NCBI RefSeq assembly: GCF_004027225.2
Contig: NC_044282.2
Span: forward strand, 47,274,576-47,338,575
Direction: 5' to 3'
Length of the DNA: 64,000 nt
DNA from: Strigops habroptila
Lineage: Eukaryota; Chordata; Aves; Psittaciformes; Psittacidae
Shown in pieces: positions 33,299 to 43,455 of the stretch. A program made the position numbers and the translations under genes. Under the pieces are notes generated by a model, which searched no databases, was not told the DNA's origin, and saw only the letters and a program-made list of their open reading frames with translations. Position 1 is the first letter of the stretch. Each line of letters opens with the position of its first letter.

Positions 33299-34505
33299 CT
33301 GGCAGTGGGGTCAGAGCAGTAGAGGAGCAAAAGCAGGAGAAGCTGGGGATGTCACACTACCAACACGAGAATGCACCTCAAAACCTGCCAGAAAGAACAC
33401 AGTAACCATGGCGCTAGGATGTCCACTACAGAACATGATCCTAGGCCACCCCTTGCAACCCACCCAACGCCAAGGATCACAGCGAGCCTTGCCTCCCCTT
33501 CCCCATCTTCAGGTACTTCTTGTGGAAAGACGGACTACAGCATCCTGCCCTTCCATGCGGGGCTAAGGGGAGAGGCACTCATCTTAAGGGTCCACCCCTA
33601 GGGAAACCACGACCTAGAAACCCAACTGGGGAAGGCACGCTCAGCGCTAGCCAAGGGACAGCAGCCTGAAGACCAAGCACTGGAAATAGCTATTTTTCCA
33701 TCAGGGTGGACTTTTTGTCCTCACCCTGCTTTTCTTCCTTGCCTTCTAACGTGAACCTGGAGGAGGAAATCTCGTCACCCCCGTCGCCTCGCCCAAAGCC
33801 CTTCCCCCGTATGCCACCAGCCCTGCAGGTGAGAGCTGAAGAAAGCAGATGCCAAAGCCGGGACAAGCGGGAAAGAAATAAATAATGAGCGAGAAGAGCT
33901 CGTCCCTGGGGAGGCAAGGAAGGGGTTAAAAAGCAACGGGCTGGCAGAGCGGGTCCTGGATCCGCCTCCCTCGGGCACCCGCGCTCTGCGGGGCGACCGC
34001 GGCCAGAGGAGCTCGGAGCGGCCGGGGCGGGGCGGCGGGGCCAGGCCGCTTCGCCTCCTGGCGGCGGGGCGCGGCGGACCCCGGCCTCCCGCATCCCCCC
34101 GGCGGGAGCGGGCGTAGCTCTCGGCCCGGGACGGCGGCCCTCGGCGCGGCGGGGGGGGGGGGGGGGCGCGACGGCCCCGCACCTCCGGCGGGGGAGCGCG
34201 GCGGCGCGGCAGTGGGTGGCGTCTCGGTCCCAGCGAGGGCGGGGGCCAGGGGCGGCCGCGTCCCCAGGGACGGCGGGGGGCAGTGGGGACGGAGGGCGGC
34301 CGGCGCGGCCTCCCGCGGCGGCAGGGCGGAAAGAGGAAGCCGGCGGGCTCGCTGGGTGCGAAATGGCGGCGCTGGCTGGCTGCGCCTCCCGCTCCCGCGG
34401 GCGGCCGAGCGCTCCACGCCGCGATCACAAAATGGAGGACGCGGCGGCAGGCAGCGGCGGAGCGGGGCCCGCGCCCGCCGGCGGGCCGCGGCACGGCGCT
34501 CACCT
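33299..34505 (-). other. YWHAQ: YWHAQ intron 1
   Basis: About 1.2 kb between the predicted non-coding exon and the coding start exon. The promoter-proximal half lies in the CpG island and holds a G16 run at 34151-34166 and a YY1-like site at 34361-34370. I see no gene in it. Confidence 0.55.
34151..34166. repeat. G16 homopolymer in the CpG island
   Basis: An uninterrupted run of sixteen G on the plus strand lies within YWHAQ intron 1. It can form a G-quadruplex and is also a place where sequencing length errors are likely. Confidence 0.9.
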
Positions 34506-34600
34506 GGTTCCGCTGCGCTAGGCCGGGCCGCGGGCGCCACCCGATCGCCTGCCTCGCTCGGGGCTGTGGCGGAGAGAAAGAGCCGCTCCCGTCTCCGGCG
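34506..34600 (-). other. YWHAQ: Predicted non-coding exon 1 (5' UTR) of YWHAQ
   Basis: On the minus strand a strong splice donor, GGAACCAG|GTGAGC, sits at 34505/34506 inside the CpG island. It is the best donor upstream of the coding exon. The exon body is GC-rich with a pyrimidine-rich stretch (CTCTTTCTCTCC) that could mark the start region. CCAAT boxes and a GC box lie 65-125 bp further upstream, a normal spacing for transcription starting around 34600. Mammalian YWHAQ also begins with a non-coding exon. The 5' edge is a guess to within several tens of bases, because CpG-island promoters often start at many sites. Confidence 0.6.
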
Positions 34601-34665
34601 AGAGCCAGCGCTAAAGGGCGTTGGCACAGGCAAGCCTACCCGCTGCTCAGCCCGCGCCCACGCGG

Positions 34666-34722
34666 CCAATCGCAGCCTGGCCTGCGGGCCCGGCCCCGCC
34701 CCTCCGCGCCCTGACAGCCAAT
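34666..34722. promoter_or_regulatory. YWHAQ: Core promoter cluster: two CCAAT boxes and a GC box
   Basis: CCAAT occurs at 34666-34670 and 34718-34722 (ATTGG read along the YWHAQ strand), 52 bp apart, with CCCCGCCCC between them at 34694-34702. NF-Y binds CCAAT in either orientation, usually 60-100 bp from the start site, and Sp1-family factors bind the GC box. The spacing fits a start near 34600 on the minus strand. Confidence 0.55.
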
Positions 34723-34833
34723 CAGAGCAGAGCGCGCCGCCGCGGGGGCGAGCGCAGGCAGGGCACAAGCTCGGTTGGCCCGTGGGCTGCGGCTGGGGCC
34801 ACGGGGTTTCCTCCAATTAGATCCAGGGTGAGA

Positions 34834-34857
34834 TGACGTCACTGTCGCCATGGTGAT
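34834..34857. promoter_or_regulatory. CRE (TGACGTCA) next to an X-box-like site
   Basis: The full palindromic cAMP-response element TGACGTCA lies at 34834-34841. Two bases later an RFX-type X-box-like sequence, GTCGCCATGGTGAT, occupies 34844-34857. CREB/ATF proteins bind full CREs and are often active in CpG-island promoters; RFX factors bind X-boxes. The pair is about 235 bp upstream of the inferred YWHAQ start and could serve either direction. Confidence 0.55.
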
Positions 34858-35560
34858 GCTGCTACAACCCCCCCCATCCCCTCCCCTCCTCCGCCGTCCC
34901 CCTTCCCCGGCCGCCGGGGCCCGATCGCGGCCCGGGGGACGGCGGGGGCCGGGGGGCAATGGCGACGCGGGGGGACGAGGCGGGGGGCCGGGAGCTCCCG
35001 GGGGGAGGCACCGGCCGAGGCGGTGCCCGCGCCGGCGGCGGGGCGGTAGCTCTGCGGGCGGGGAGAGGGGGGAGACGGGACGACGCGGCCCCGCCGCACA
35101 CCCCGGCGGTCCTTCGGCACCCGAGCGGGCAGCGGCCGCTACTCGGGCTGCGCCTCCGGCCCGCCTCTCAGCTCAGCTCCTGCAGGAGCGGGGCGGCGAG
35201 CCCGGCCCTGCTCGGCTGTCCCTGAGGTGGCTCGGGCGGGGCTGGGCGAGGCGGGAGGAGCCGGTATGGCCGGCGGCGGCCGGCGGGCTCTTCCGGAGCG
35301 GACAGAGGCCGCCCGCCCGCGGCCGGGAGGAGGGGGCCCGGCGCGGCGAGCGGCCGCGGCGCCCGGGCTGTGGCCGGACCCGAGTGGTGGCGCCGGGAGC
35401 TCCCGGCGCGGGTGTTTCCCAATGGCGGATTCTGAAAAGCCATTTTCAAGTGCGGGCGGCTGCGCTGTGCCCTGGGCCGGGAGACGGGAGGGCGGCCCTG
35501 AGGAGAGCCTGAGCCCCAGGGCCCGCGCGGGGCGGGGGGCAGGCGTTTCTCATCAGCAAC

Positions 35561-36799
35561 CATCAACGGACCTCTCCGCTCTTGGTGTCCTCTTAATTTT
35601 CAGGAGGTCAGAGATGTGATGGAAACAGACTGGAATTTTAGGTCCATGCCAGGATGTATTAATAACAAAAAGTTACCTATCCATGAATGGATGAACATGA
35701 GGCACCTATTGCCATACGTCCAAAATGTTGTCCAGGTGGATGCATGATTTTGTCTGCTCTAGTCTTGGAGAATGTGGTAAGGACACAGTGGGTTTGTGCA
35801 GTTTGTCCTGGCATCACCCACACTAAATCCGGGTGTGGATCAAACGGCTCCGGTTTGTCCGGGCTCAGGCTAGTTGGGGTTCACCAATGTCTTTGTGCAG
35901 TGCAGAGTCTCTGCGTGATATGATGAGATTTCTCACCTTTGGTTTCAGCATCACCAAATATAGTCATGCTGAGGAGCTTCAGCATCCAGATGGGATGATG
36001 AATTCTCTGAATCAACCCCAGGATGTTACTGTCTCAACTCGTAAAGCTCTTGGTCTGTGTTTGGACTAGGACTGGGATTATGTACGTGGAAACTGGATCT
36101 GTGCTGTGAACTAGCCACTCTCTTTGTCATTTGAGTTTGGGAAGCATTTATTCTGTTATAAAAACACCTATCAATGGCATCCTTTTAAAAGTTAAAGAAA
36201 CTCAGAAAGCATTATGGGAATATGTTATTTATTTACCCCAGAAATTACTGACTTGGCAACTTGCTGCGGTTTTAGGTTGCCGTTTTACTCCTTGTTAGTT
36301 AGGATACTCTTGTTTTACCGAAGTCCCTAATGATTACCTTCATTTACACATGAAATAAAGACCAAAATTGACCAATTGTGCAACAAAACCTTTTTTGATT
36401 AACATCATGTCTGCATCAGAGATAAAACTAACCGCTTGGCCTATAACGCATGGATGAGTGGGTTTTGTTTGAGGAAGGACAGCTGACCTAATTGAGGCTG
36501 CCTCCTTCACTGATTCCCATCAAAGATGGGGAAGATACTAGAATTAGCCTCTTACCATTTAGTTCATGGCTCTCTCCCACTTAATGAGAGGTTAGGAAAT
36601 TAGGAAATGCAGAGACAACTTAAAAGTTGGGAAGTGCTGGGCACAGCAAGTCTGTGTGCAAGGAGCTGTGTGATAGATCCAGGCTTAACTGCACACGTGA
36701 GGTAGAGTCAGACGTGTATGTTCCTCTGTGTCTGGCTTCAGACCTGCTCTGTGCTGCTTGCTTTTCAAGTTTTGGTCCTGTGGGCTTATGTGTCTTAAG
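35561..36799. other. Sequence upstream of the YWHAQ island
   Basis: The GC content drops to the genomic background. A divergent non-coding transcript from the island could cross this stretch, but I find no convincing exon. Confidence 0.55.
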
Positions 36800-37010
36800 A
36801 CTGCGCAGTGGTATAGTTCTAGAATTAGAAGATTTGGAATTTTCAGAGCAGTGAGGCTGTGGAACAACTTCCTTTGTGCTGAGGGCAGGAAGCCCATCTG
36901 CTTTGAAAGTGGAACCTGATCAATTCATAAAAGTGCTTGTGTGATGTGGTTGCCTGAGATAGCAGGAGACTAAACTCCAGGAGCTTTCCAAATCTGTGTT
37001 TCTATTTAAT
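36800..37010 (+). mobile_element. Possible ancient CR1 3' end
   Basis: Blocks GCAGTGAGGCTGTGGAACAA, GGAAGCCCATCTGCTTTG, AAGTGCTTGTGTG and AGGAGACTAAACT follow the order seen in old CR1 subfamilies. The fragment is diverged and the edges are approximate. Confidence 0.5.
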
Positions 37011-40000
37011 GTTTCTTTTATTGCTTATTCCATATATACTTTAATGTACAGTTTACTGCATACCATTATCCTTCATCAAATAATTAAGAAAATTAATTTC
37101 CCTTAGTGCATTTCAGGAGTGCTATCACCCTATTAACCATTAATGACTTTACTCTTGTTATGCCATTAGGGAATAGTTGGCATTATCTTGTCTATTTCCA
37201 GGAAGTGAAAAATATCAACACTTCTGGATACCTTTGTGGAGAAATAGAAAACCTTAAATTCCCAGAGTGGCAAACACTAAACCAAAGGCCTTCATTTGCA
37301 GGATGGTAAATGCTTTATGCTACTCGGCATGTACTGAAGTCCAACTCCCACTGACTTCAGATGCCCCTACTCACATTCAGCATCTTAGCAGCTCACACCA
37401 CAAATTACTCAATTGGGGTGTGGGAGAAAAATGAGGAATATATAATGCGTATTCCTTAGACTTACATGTGAACTTCTAGCAACAGAGTTAGACTCCAGTT
37501 TTATAGAGGCTCAGTCATTTGCCACAACTATAAGACTCTCCCAGCGGAACCAGCCCCCTCCATCACATGCTTTTCATCTCTGTAGCAAATGATGTAGCAG
37601 CTTTCTTTCCTACAGTAGGTACAACGGGTACATGGCAGGTGAAGGTAGCACTCACAAAGCAAATATATAGCACAGTGAATTCAGCTAAATACACAAGTGA
37701 AGAACCCTAAAAACCAGACTTGTGTTGTGGGATTTACTCAGGCTGCCTCTGAACAACAGCATGGCTGAGCTCTATGGATCCGCAGCTTACTCCTGTGCTA
37801 CCTGAAAATACTGTGGGTAGCAGTAGAAAAACTTTCTCATTTTGTGTCCTGCACTGAGTGGGATGGAGAGTCTTTACAATTAGTCTCATGTCTGTTCGCT
37901 TAATGGTGGGAGAATGTATTTCATGTTTATAAAGGCCTTGTGTTCTGGTGGTTAAGGACTTTCCTCTTTTGCTCCTGTACTACTTCCTGTCATCTTTGCC
38001 TTATTTTCTGTCCCCTAATTTACATTGCTATCACATCTCCTCCTCTTCTGATTCCCACCTTCTGCTCAGCTCCAGCCCATACACTCCCTATTTTGTTCTC
38101 CTTGGTGTCATTCTCTCTGCAGTTGTACTCTGCCCTTCTTTTCTTGTTCCAACTTCTAATGCATCTTCTGGGCAGAGAAGAGGACTTGCTTAGGAGGACT
38201 ACATGTTTAGAAGTCTTACGTGAGAGCTGGAGTCTTAAGGAAATTCTGCTAGCAAATTTTAAGAGGTCAGCTGAACATACTAAAATTGAGTTTTCTCATT
38301 AGGTTTTCCATATTTGGAACGCTTAACTTCCAAATGGCCAACTTCTCAATGAGTTTAAAGGTGCCACTCTGGTAGTTATCGGTGTTGCAATTCTTCAGTA
38401 AAATGGTAATAAAGTTTGTTAGCCTGGGCAAAACTGGAATTGCCTCTGGTTTTCTCTGTTCTAGCTGAAACACGAAAAACATGCCAACTGTGTTCATGGA
38501 GACTTTTCCCTTCTTCGTGCTGTTGATTTGTCAGTTCTGGTCCTAGCAGGTCCAGTGAAGCTCTTGTGAAGTAGCTCCAAAGCTCTGGGGCCTCACTGTG
38601 CTGCAGTTGCTTAGAGACACTCGTGGAGGAGTCCCATAGGGGATTCCTTTCCAGGAGTACCCTGTACCAGTCTAGTTGGACACAGGCCTTTTGCAAATCT
38701 CCCCCGGGATTCTCCCTTCTTTTCCCTGGCTCCATCCCAGCAATTGTGACCTGCAAGTGGGAGGACAGAGGAGACAGCTGGAGCTCAATGGTATCCCTGA
38801 AAGTTAAAGTGTGTCTTTTTTTATGGAAATGTAACAAATAGCCTTAAATGGCTTTTGTTCAGTTAAATGCAACTTGCTCTGCCAAAACAGGATAAAGGAC
38901 AACTTTTTGCGTGAACAAACAGGAGTGGCGAAAGTCACCAGGATTGTCAAGTAAAGCTAATCCTCCTATCAGGAGGCAACAGTAGGGCCCCTAGAATTAA
39001 GATAAATGCGGCTAATGCCCCTTTAATGGTGATTTGATTATTCTTTCATTACAAGTAACTAGTTCCCTTTTCCAATTATACGGCTTGCTTTTATCAAAGA
39101 AAAATTACCCAATTTATGGGAGTGGACCATTAAAATCGCTCATCCATGAACAGTTTATTGTGGTGCTATGAGGTTGCTGGTTTCAGAAAATGTCTATATT
39201 GCAATAGGTATATATAGATTTTTGGCTCTGCCGTTTTGCCAATGGTCATGACAAATGAGAAAGCAGGTAGTGGGAATGGATGTGCAAAGCAAAAATGAAA
39301 TGCACAGCGCAGAGAGCATAAACCCTTGCACACATTTAGCATGTCTTTAAGGGAGTGAGAAGTATTGGAGGGGAAAAGAGCACTAGGTAACAAGACCAAA
39401 ATGCATAAAGGTGCACTGTTACTTGGAAAGGCTGCATCGGTTGTTTAGGAAATTGCAGGAGAAGGGACATCAGTCAACCAGATTACACAACAGGGGCTGG
39501 AGAGGGGTTTTTGGGTGTGTAGTTAGGAGCATGCTCAGGTTGTGAGAAAGCCTCAGGTCCTCCAGGCAGGTCACTGCAGGCCACTCTTAGTTTGGTTATC
39601 TAAACTGGCGTAGCTGTGGTGGGCTACGGATGTCAGCCTGCAAAATTGGTGCAGAGAGGCAGTGTCTCTTACTACATCAATTAACAGTTGGAAGAACAGT
39701 TAAAAAAAAATATTAAAAGTTAAAAAAGCATTTGATCTCAAAGTAGTGTAGTTTCTCTATATGACCTAAACAACTTATTCATTCCATGCCATATAATATT
39801 AAACCTGATAAGGATATTTGAACGTCAAGTGTTTGTCTGTATGTGGAAAATGATTGGTAAAGGAATTATGAATAATTCTACCTGTACACTGTAGGTAAGC
39901 ATGGAAACTCTGTTCTAGAAAGAAAACCACTTTTTTTCTGAAATACAGTGCCTGATAAGGGAGCAATAACAACAAACGATAATTATCAAATTATTCCCAG

Positions 40001-40623
40001 TGTAGACAAACCTTAGGAATAAAGGAAGGAAAGGTAGAGGACAGAAAAGACAGACATGGAAAGAAGGTAGTGAAGTGGTTACAGAGATACCTGTGGGAAG
40101 ATGTGATACAACTATCCTTTCTCATTTGAACTTCAGAGGCTAAAATAAATCTTGTAGTAAGCCTCGGAAGTTTACTTAAAGGTAATACATTTTTTGAAAC
40201 TCAGTTTTGAAGAGTTCTTGCTCTTCCATCAGCTCCATGTGGCAGTAGGATACGTATGTATTGATTTTTTGCTTACAATTTGTAATGATAGTTCTTGATT
40301 ATGAGTTTAATTAGGACTCAGAAATCTGAGGACTATGAAAAGTGCCTGTTAAATCTCTAGCTAATTATGATTATGTACCTGGTACACCGTTAATAATGAT
40401 TTATACATAGAATGAAATAATCGTTCAGTGGAAGAAGGAGATGGCATACGCATATATATATCTCTCTCCATATATACATATATACATCCTTTAAGCTGAA
40501 ATGCTCTTTGCCAAGTCCAGAACAGGACACTATACATGCATCTTTAGTAACTGAATTAATTTTGGCAGTTAACATACAGCATCTTTACTTTACTGAAATA
40601 TTTTATTACCATTGTACTTATCT

Positions 40624-40656
40624 GCCATCATTATAAGTAAGCTGCTTAATGATGGC
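40624..40656. repeat. Inverted repeat with 10-bp perfect arms
   Basis: GCCATCATTA (40624-40633) and TAATGATGGC (40647-40656) are exact reverse complements separated by 13 bp. The arms contain ATTA/TAAT cores, the type of site bound by homeodomain proteins. Nothing shows that it is used. Confidence 0.75.
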
Positions 40657-42450
40657 CTGTGCTAGTGCAAATTATATCACTTAATTACTTGCATTAATGT
40701 TGTAAGAAGCCTCACGTACACAAGATGAGCATCCATGGAGCTACAAGCAAGAAAAAGTGCTTCAGTCTAGTGAAAGAGGTCTCTAGGCAATGAGTTGCCT
40801 CCTGTATTAGTGGCATGAGCTTACCAACAGCAGGTTTTGCCTTCTGGAGAAACCTGAAAGGCATCCCCCCTTTCCCTCTTTTCCTGTTCTGCTGCTAATG
40901 AGAGTAGAACATTCTGTTGAGGTAAAGAGCTGGGCTTACAACATATAGCCCAGGAAAGAGCAAAATAACATACTGCTGTTTGCTGTGTTGGGAGGTAATG
41001 CCATTTCTGCAGTGGGAAATACTTCTGAACAGAGATTCACATGTGGTCCTGATCCATGGGTGAGTGCGTAAGGAGTTCAGTCTGAAGGTGCTAGGTGTTC
41101 ACAATGTTAAACAGTGATGCTGGGAAGAGTTTTCAGATCTGATTTCCATGTATTTGAACACTGGAGACTTTCAGATGGAACACACAGAAAAGCTGTAATT
41201 AAATCCCAGTATTTGTGTCATTCTGCTTCTTTATGGGATTCCTCCCAGGGCAGCTAAATGGTTCCTGTTCTCCTCAAATTATTCTTGTTTCTGTAACCTT
41301 CAGTAAAGTGTTTTTGAAAGGTTAAATGTTATTGTTAAGGAGTTAGCATTGCTCCTCTTCTTAGGAACAGGCAATTCTAAGAATTGATGTAATTTATTTA
41401 ACTACAATGTTTTTATAAATCTTTGCCTGTGCTTAAAAGCTATGCATAGATCGTTAAAATAATGATAACTAAGGGGAAAGCTTCAGTACAAAATGTTACA
41501 TAAAATGTATGAGATACTTCATTAATATCTTTTTCTGGCATCACAGATTACCACCTTTCTTAGTGATTTTATTCAAATATTTTCCTGGAGAGACGGTGTT
41601 TTGCCTTCCCTAGGTGCAATATTGGAGGAATACTGGTTGCCCAGTTTGATTTGTTGTTCGCATTCCACTGTCATCAGAGCTGGATAGGAAATTAATGTCC
41701 TGCTCTGTCAAACACTTCAGGAATTCAAACTTCTTACTCCAAAGAAGAAAGCTGTAGAACTTTTCTCATGAAAAAAGAAACATATCTTACGGTATGAATG
41801 AAAGCACTCACGTGCTATGTGAGATCTCTTGTCAAGTTCTCATTTTGCAATTTTTCACTTCATTGGGTTATTTTAAATGTAGAGTGATCTCTCCTGTCTT
41901 TTCCTTATCTCGACACAAGAAACTTTTCAAAGTAGAAGTTTCATTGATCATTAATTTTCCCGCAGCCCCTCCTCATGTTTCAGCAGATAACTCTGGACCA
42001 GAGCCAGGTGTTGTTTCCTAGCTTCAGTCCCAAATTTCCCCTGAAAATAAATACATAAAACCTCCATCCTTCCCATACTATGGACTCCATGTACAGAAGA
42101 GTGAAGAAACATCTGGCTGTATAATATGAAATATGCAGAAAGCTAAAGTTTTGGTATTAATTGCAAGTATGTTTTCCTTCTTAGCATTCATAGTTTAAAA
42201 AAAATCTGTCATGGCCGTTACTGCGGTTGTTGTGCTATCCCTCCCTGGAATCTGGATCAAAATCCTAAAAAATGCTACATGAGAAGAGAACCTGGAAAGA
42301 CACTTTTCTAGAACTTATGAGAAGCAAACTTTCTATAAACAAATTAATAAAATTCATCCTTCTCAAGGCAATGATTAATGCCTCCTTCTTAAGAACCATC
42401 AGAATCTGTGGCTTGCATACATTGTTTCCACAAAATCATCCAGTGTGCTA

Positions 42451-42530
42451 GCCTCTCTTCTTTTTTTCTTTTTTTTTTTTTTTTTGGTTGCCTTTTTTTT
42501 TTTTTTGTTCTTTTTTTTTTTTTATTTGTT
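42451..42530. repeat. T-rich low-complexity tract
   Basis: Several long T runs are broken only by C, GG and GTTC. No gene-like or LINE-like body adjoins it on either side, so I do not call it a retroposon tail. Confidence 0.85.
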
Positions 42531-43104
42531 TAGCTAGGAAGTGCCCATCAGCTGTACCTCTCAAACCTGAAAGGCTGTTCTACTTGAAATGGTGTTAATG
42601 GGACATGACACAAAGCACTGTGCTTCAGAGTTGGTATCGTAATGGGCCAACTTTCTCCTTAGACTAGGATGCTGCTACATTGAGGTTTTTGAACCTCAGA
42701 TAGATGGTTCTACCATTTCAAATAGCTTGTATTCGTTCCAAATATGTTTGTAGGAGAATGGTCCTTTGGTAAAACTGATTTGATTTGAGATTCTTTAGAA
42801 CTCGCAGGTAGTCATTTCTGAGGGCAGAAAAATCTTAATTGGAAAAGGTTGTGTCCATAGGAGAGAATTGTAACTGATGTGTTCTTGGTTAGGTAACTGC
42901 CCAGATAAGGTTTAGGCATGGTGGGGATAAACATGGTTTATATAGTAGTGATGTGAAATAACAAAGACTTAATCATTTGAGAAATGATCAGTTGTCCAGC
43001 TTTATAAGTTTACAGAGGAATCAGGAACCCCTTTTGGAGTCTTATGAAACAATTTAATGGAATAATTAAAACTACTCCATTGGATCTTTAGTGAATATGT
43101 ATAG

Positions 43105-43455
43105 CCATAGAACAGTTTGGGTTGGAAGGGGCCTTAAAGCTCATCTAGTTCCAACCCCACTGCCATGGGCAGGGACACCTTCCACTAGACCAGGTTGCTC
43201 AAAGCCATGTCCAGTCTGGCCTTGAACACAGCCAGGGAAGGGACATCCGCAACTTCTCTGGGCAGCCTGTTCCAGTGCCTCACCACCCTCACAGAAAAGA
43301 ACTTTTTCCTAATATCCAATCTAAATCTACCCCTTTAAGTTTGAAACCATTGCCCTTTGTCCTGTCACTACAGGACCTAGTAAAAAGTCTCTGTCCATCT
43401 TTCTTATAAGCCCCCTTTATATGTTGAAAGGCTGCAATATGGTCTCCCTTATAGA
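43105..43455 (-). mobile_element. CR1 LINE, 3' end fragment (antisense)
   Basis: Read on the plus strand it starts CATAGAACAGTTTGGGTTGG and continues through CCACTGCCATGGGCAGGGAC, CTGGGCAGCCTGTTCCAGTG, CCTAATATCCAATCTAAATC and CCTTTGTCCTGTCACTACAG. This is the reverse complement of the CR1 3' end. It is 5'-truncated near 43455. Confidence 0.92.

Larger units (their letters stand above)
33930..35560. promoter_or_regulatory. YWHAQ: CpG island with the YWHAQ promoter
   Basis: GC content and CpG frequency rise sharply across this stretch and fall away on both sides, as in unmethylated vertebrate promoter islands. It covers the 5' part of YWHAQ intron 1, the predicted first exon, and about 950 bp upstream of it. 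It contains CCAAT boxes at 34666-34670, 34718-34722 and 34813-34817, a GC box at 34694-34702, a CRE at 34834-34841, YY1-like AATGGCGG cores at 34362 and 35421, and no TATA box. The long open frames here on both strands are by-products of stop-poor GC-rich DNA. Confidence 0.85.
37011..43104. other. Intergenic sequence, no gene recognised
   Basis: Mostly AT-rich. It contains a hairpin at 40624-40656, TA-rich simple sequence around 40451-40490 and the T-rich tract at 42451-42530. The 153-codon minus frame at 38376-38837 and the 120-codon plus frame at 37940-38302 have no recognisable domain and look like chance. Confidence 0.6.

Noticed and set aside
33690..34816. Long minus-strand open frames of 134, 242 and 296 codons across the island
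   Set aside because: They are arginine/proline/alanine-rich readings of CpG-island DNA with overlapping frames on both strands, which is expected where stop codons are rare. They overlap the YWHAQ promoter, non-coding exon and intron 1.
34212..35619. Plus-strand open frames of up to 220 codons in the CpG island
   Set aside because: Same composition effect: no domain, no consistent splice sites, and competing frames of similar length.
38376..38837. 153-codon minus-strand open frame
   Set aside because: No domain, no adjoining splice signals of quality and no island or promoter nearby; probably chance.
42451..42530. T-rich tract as the poly(A) tail of a minus-strand retroposed gene copy
   Set aside because: The adjoining sequence at 42531 onward contains no recognisable gene or LINE body and no target duplication was seen.
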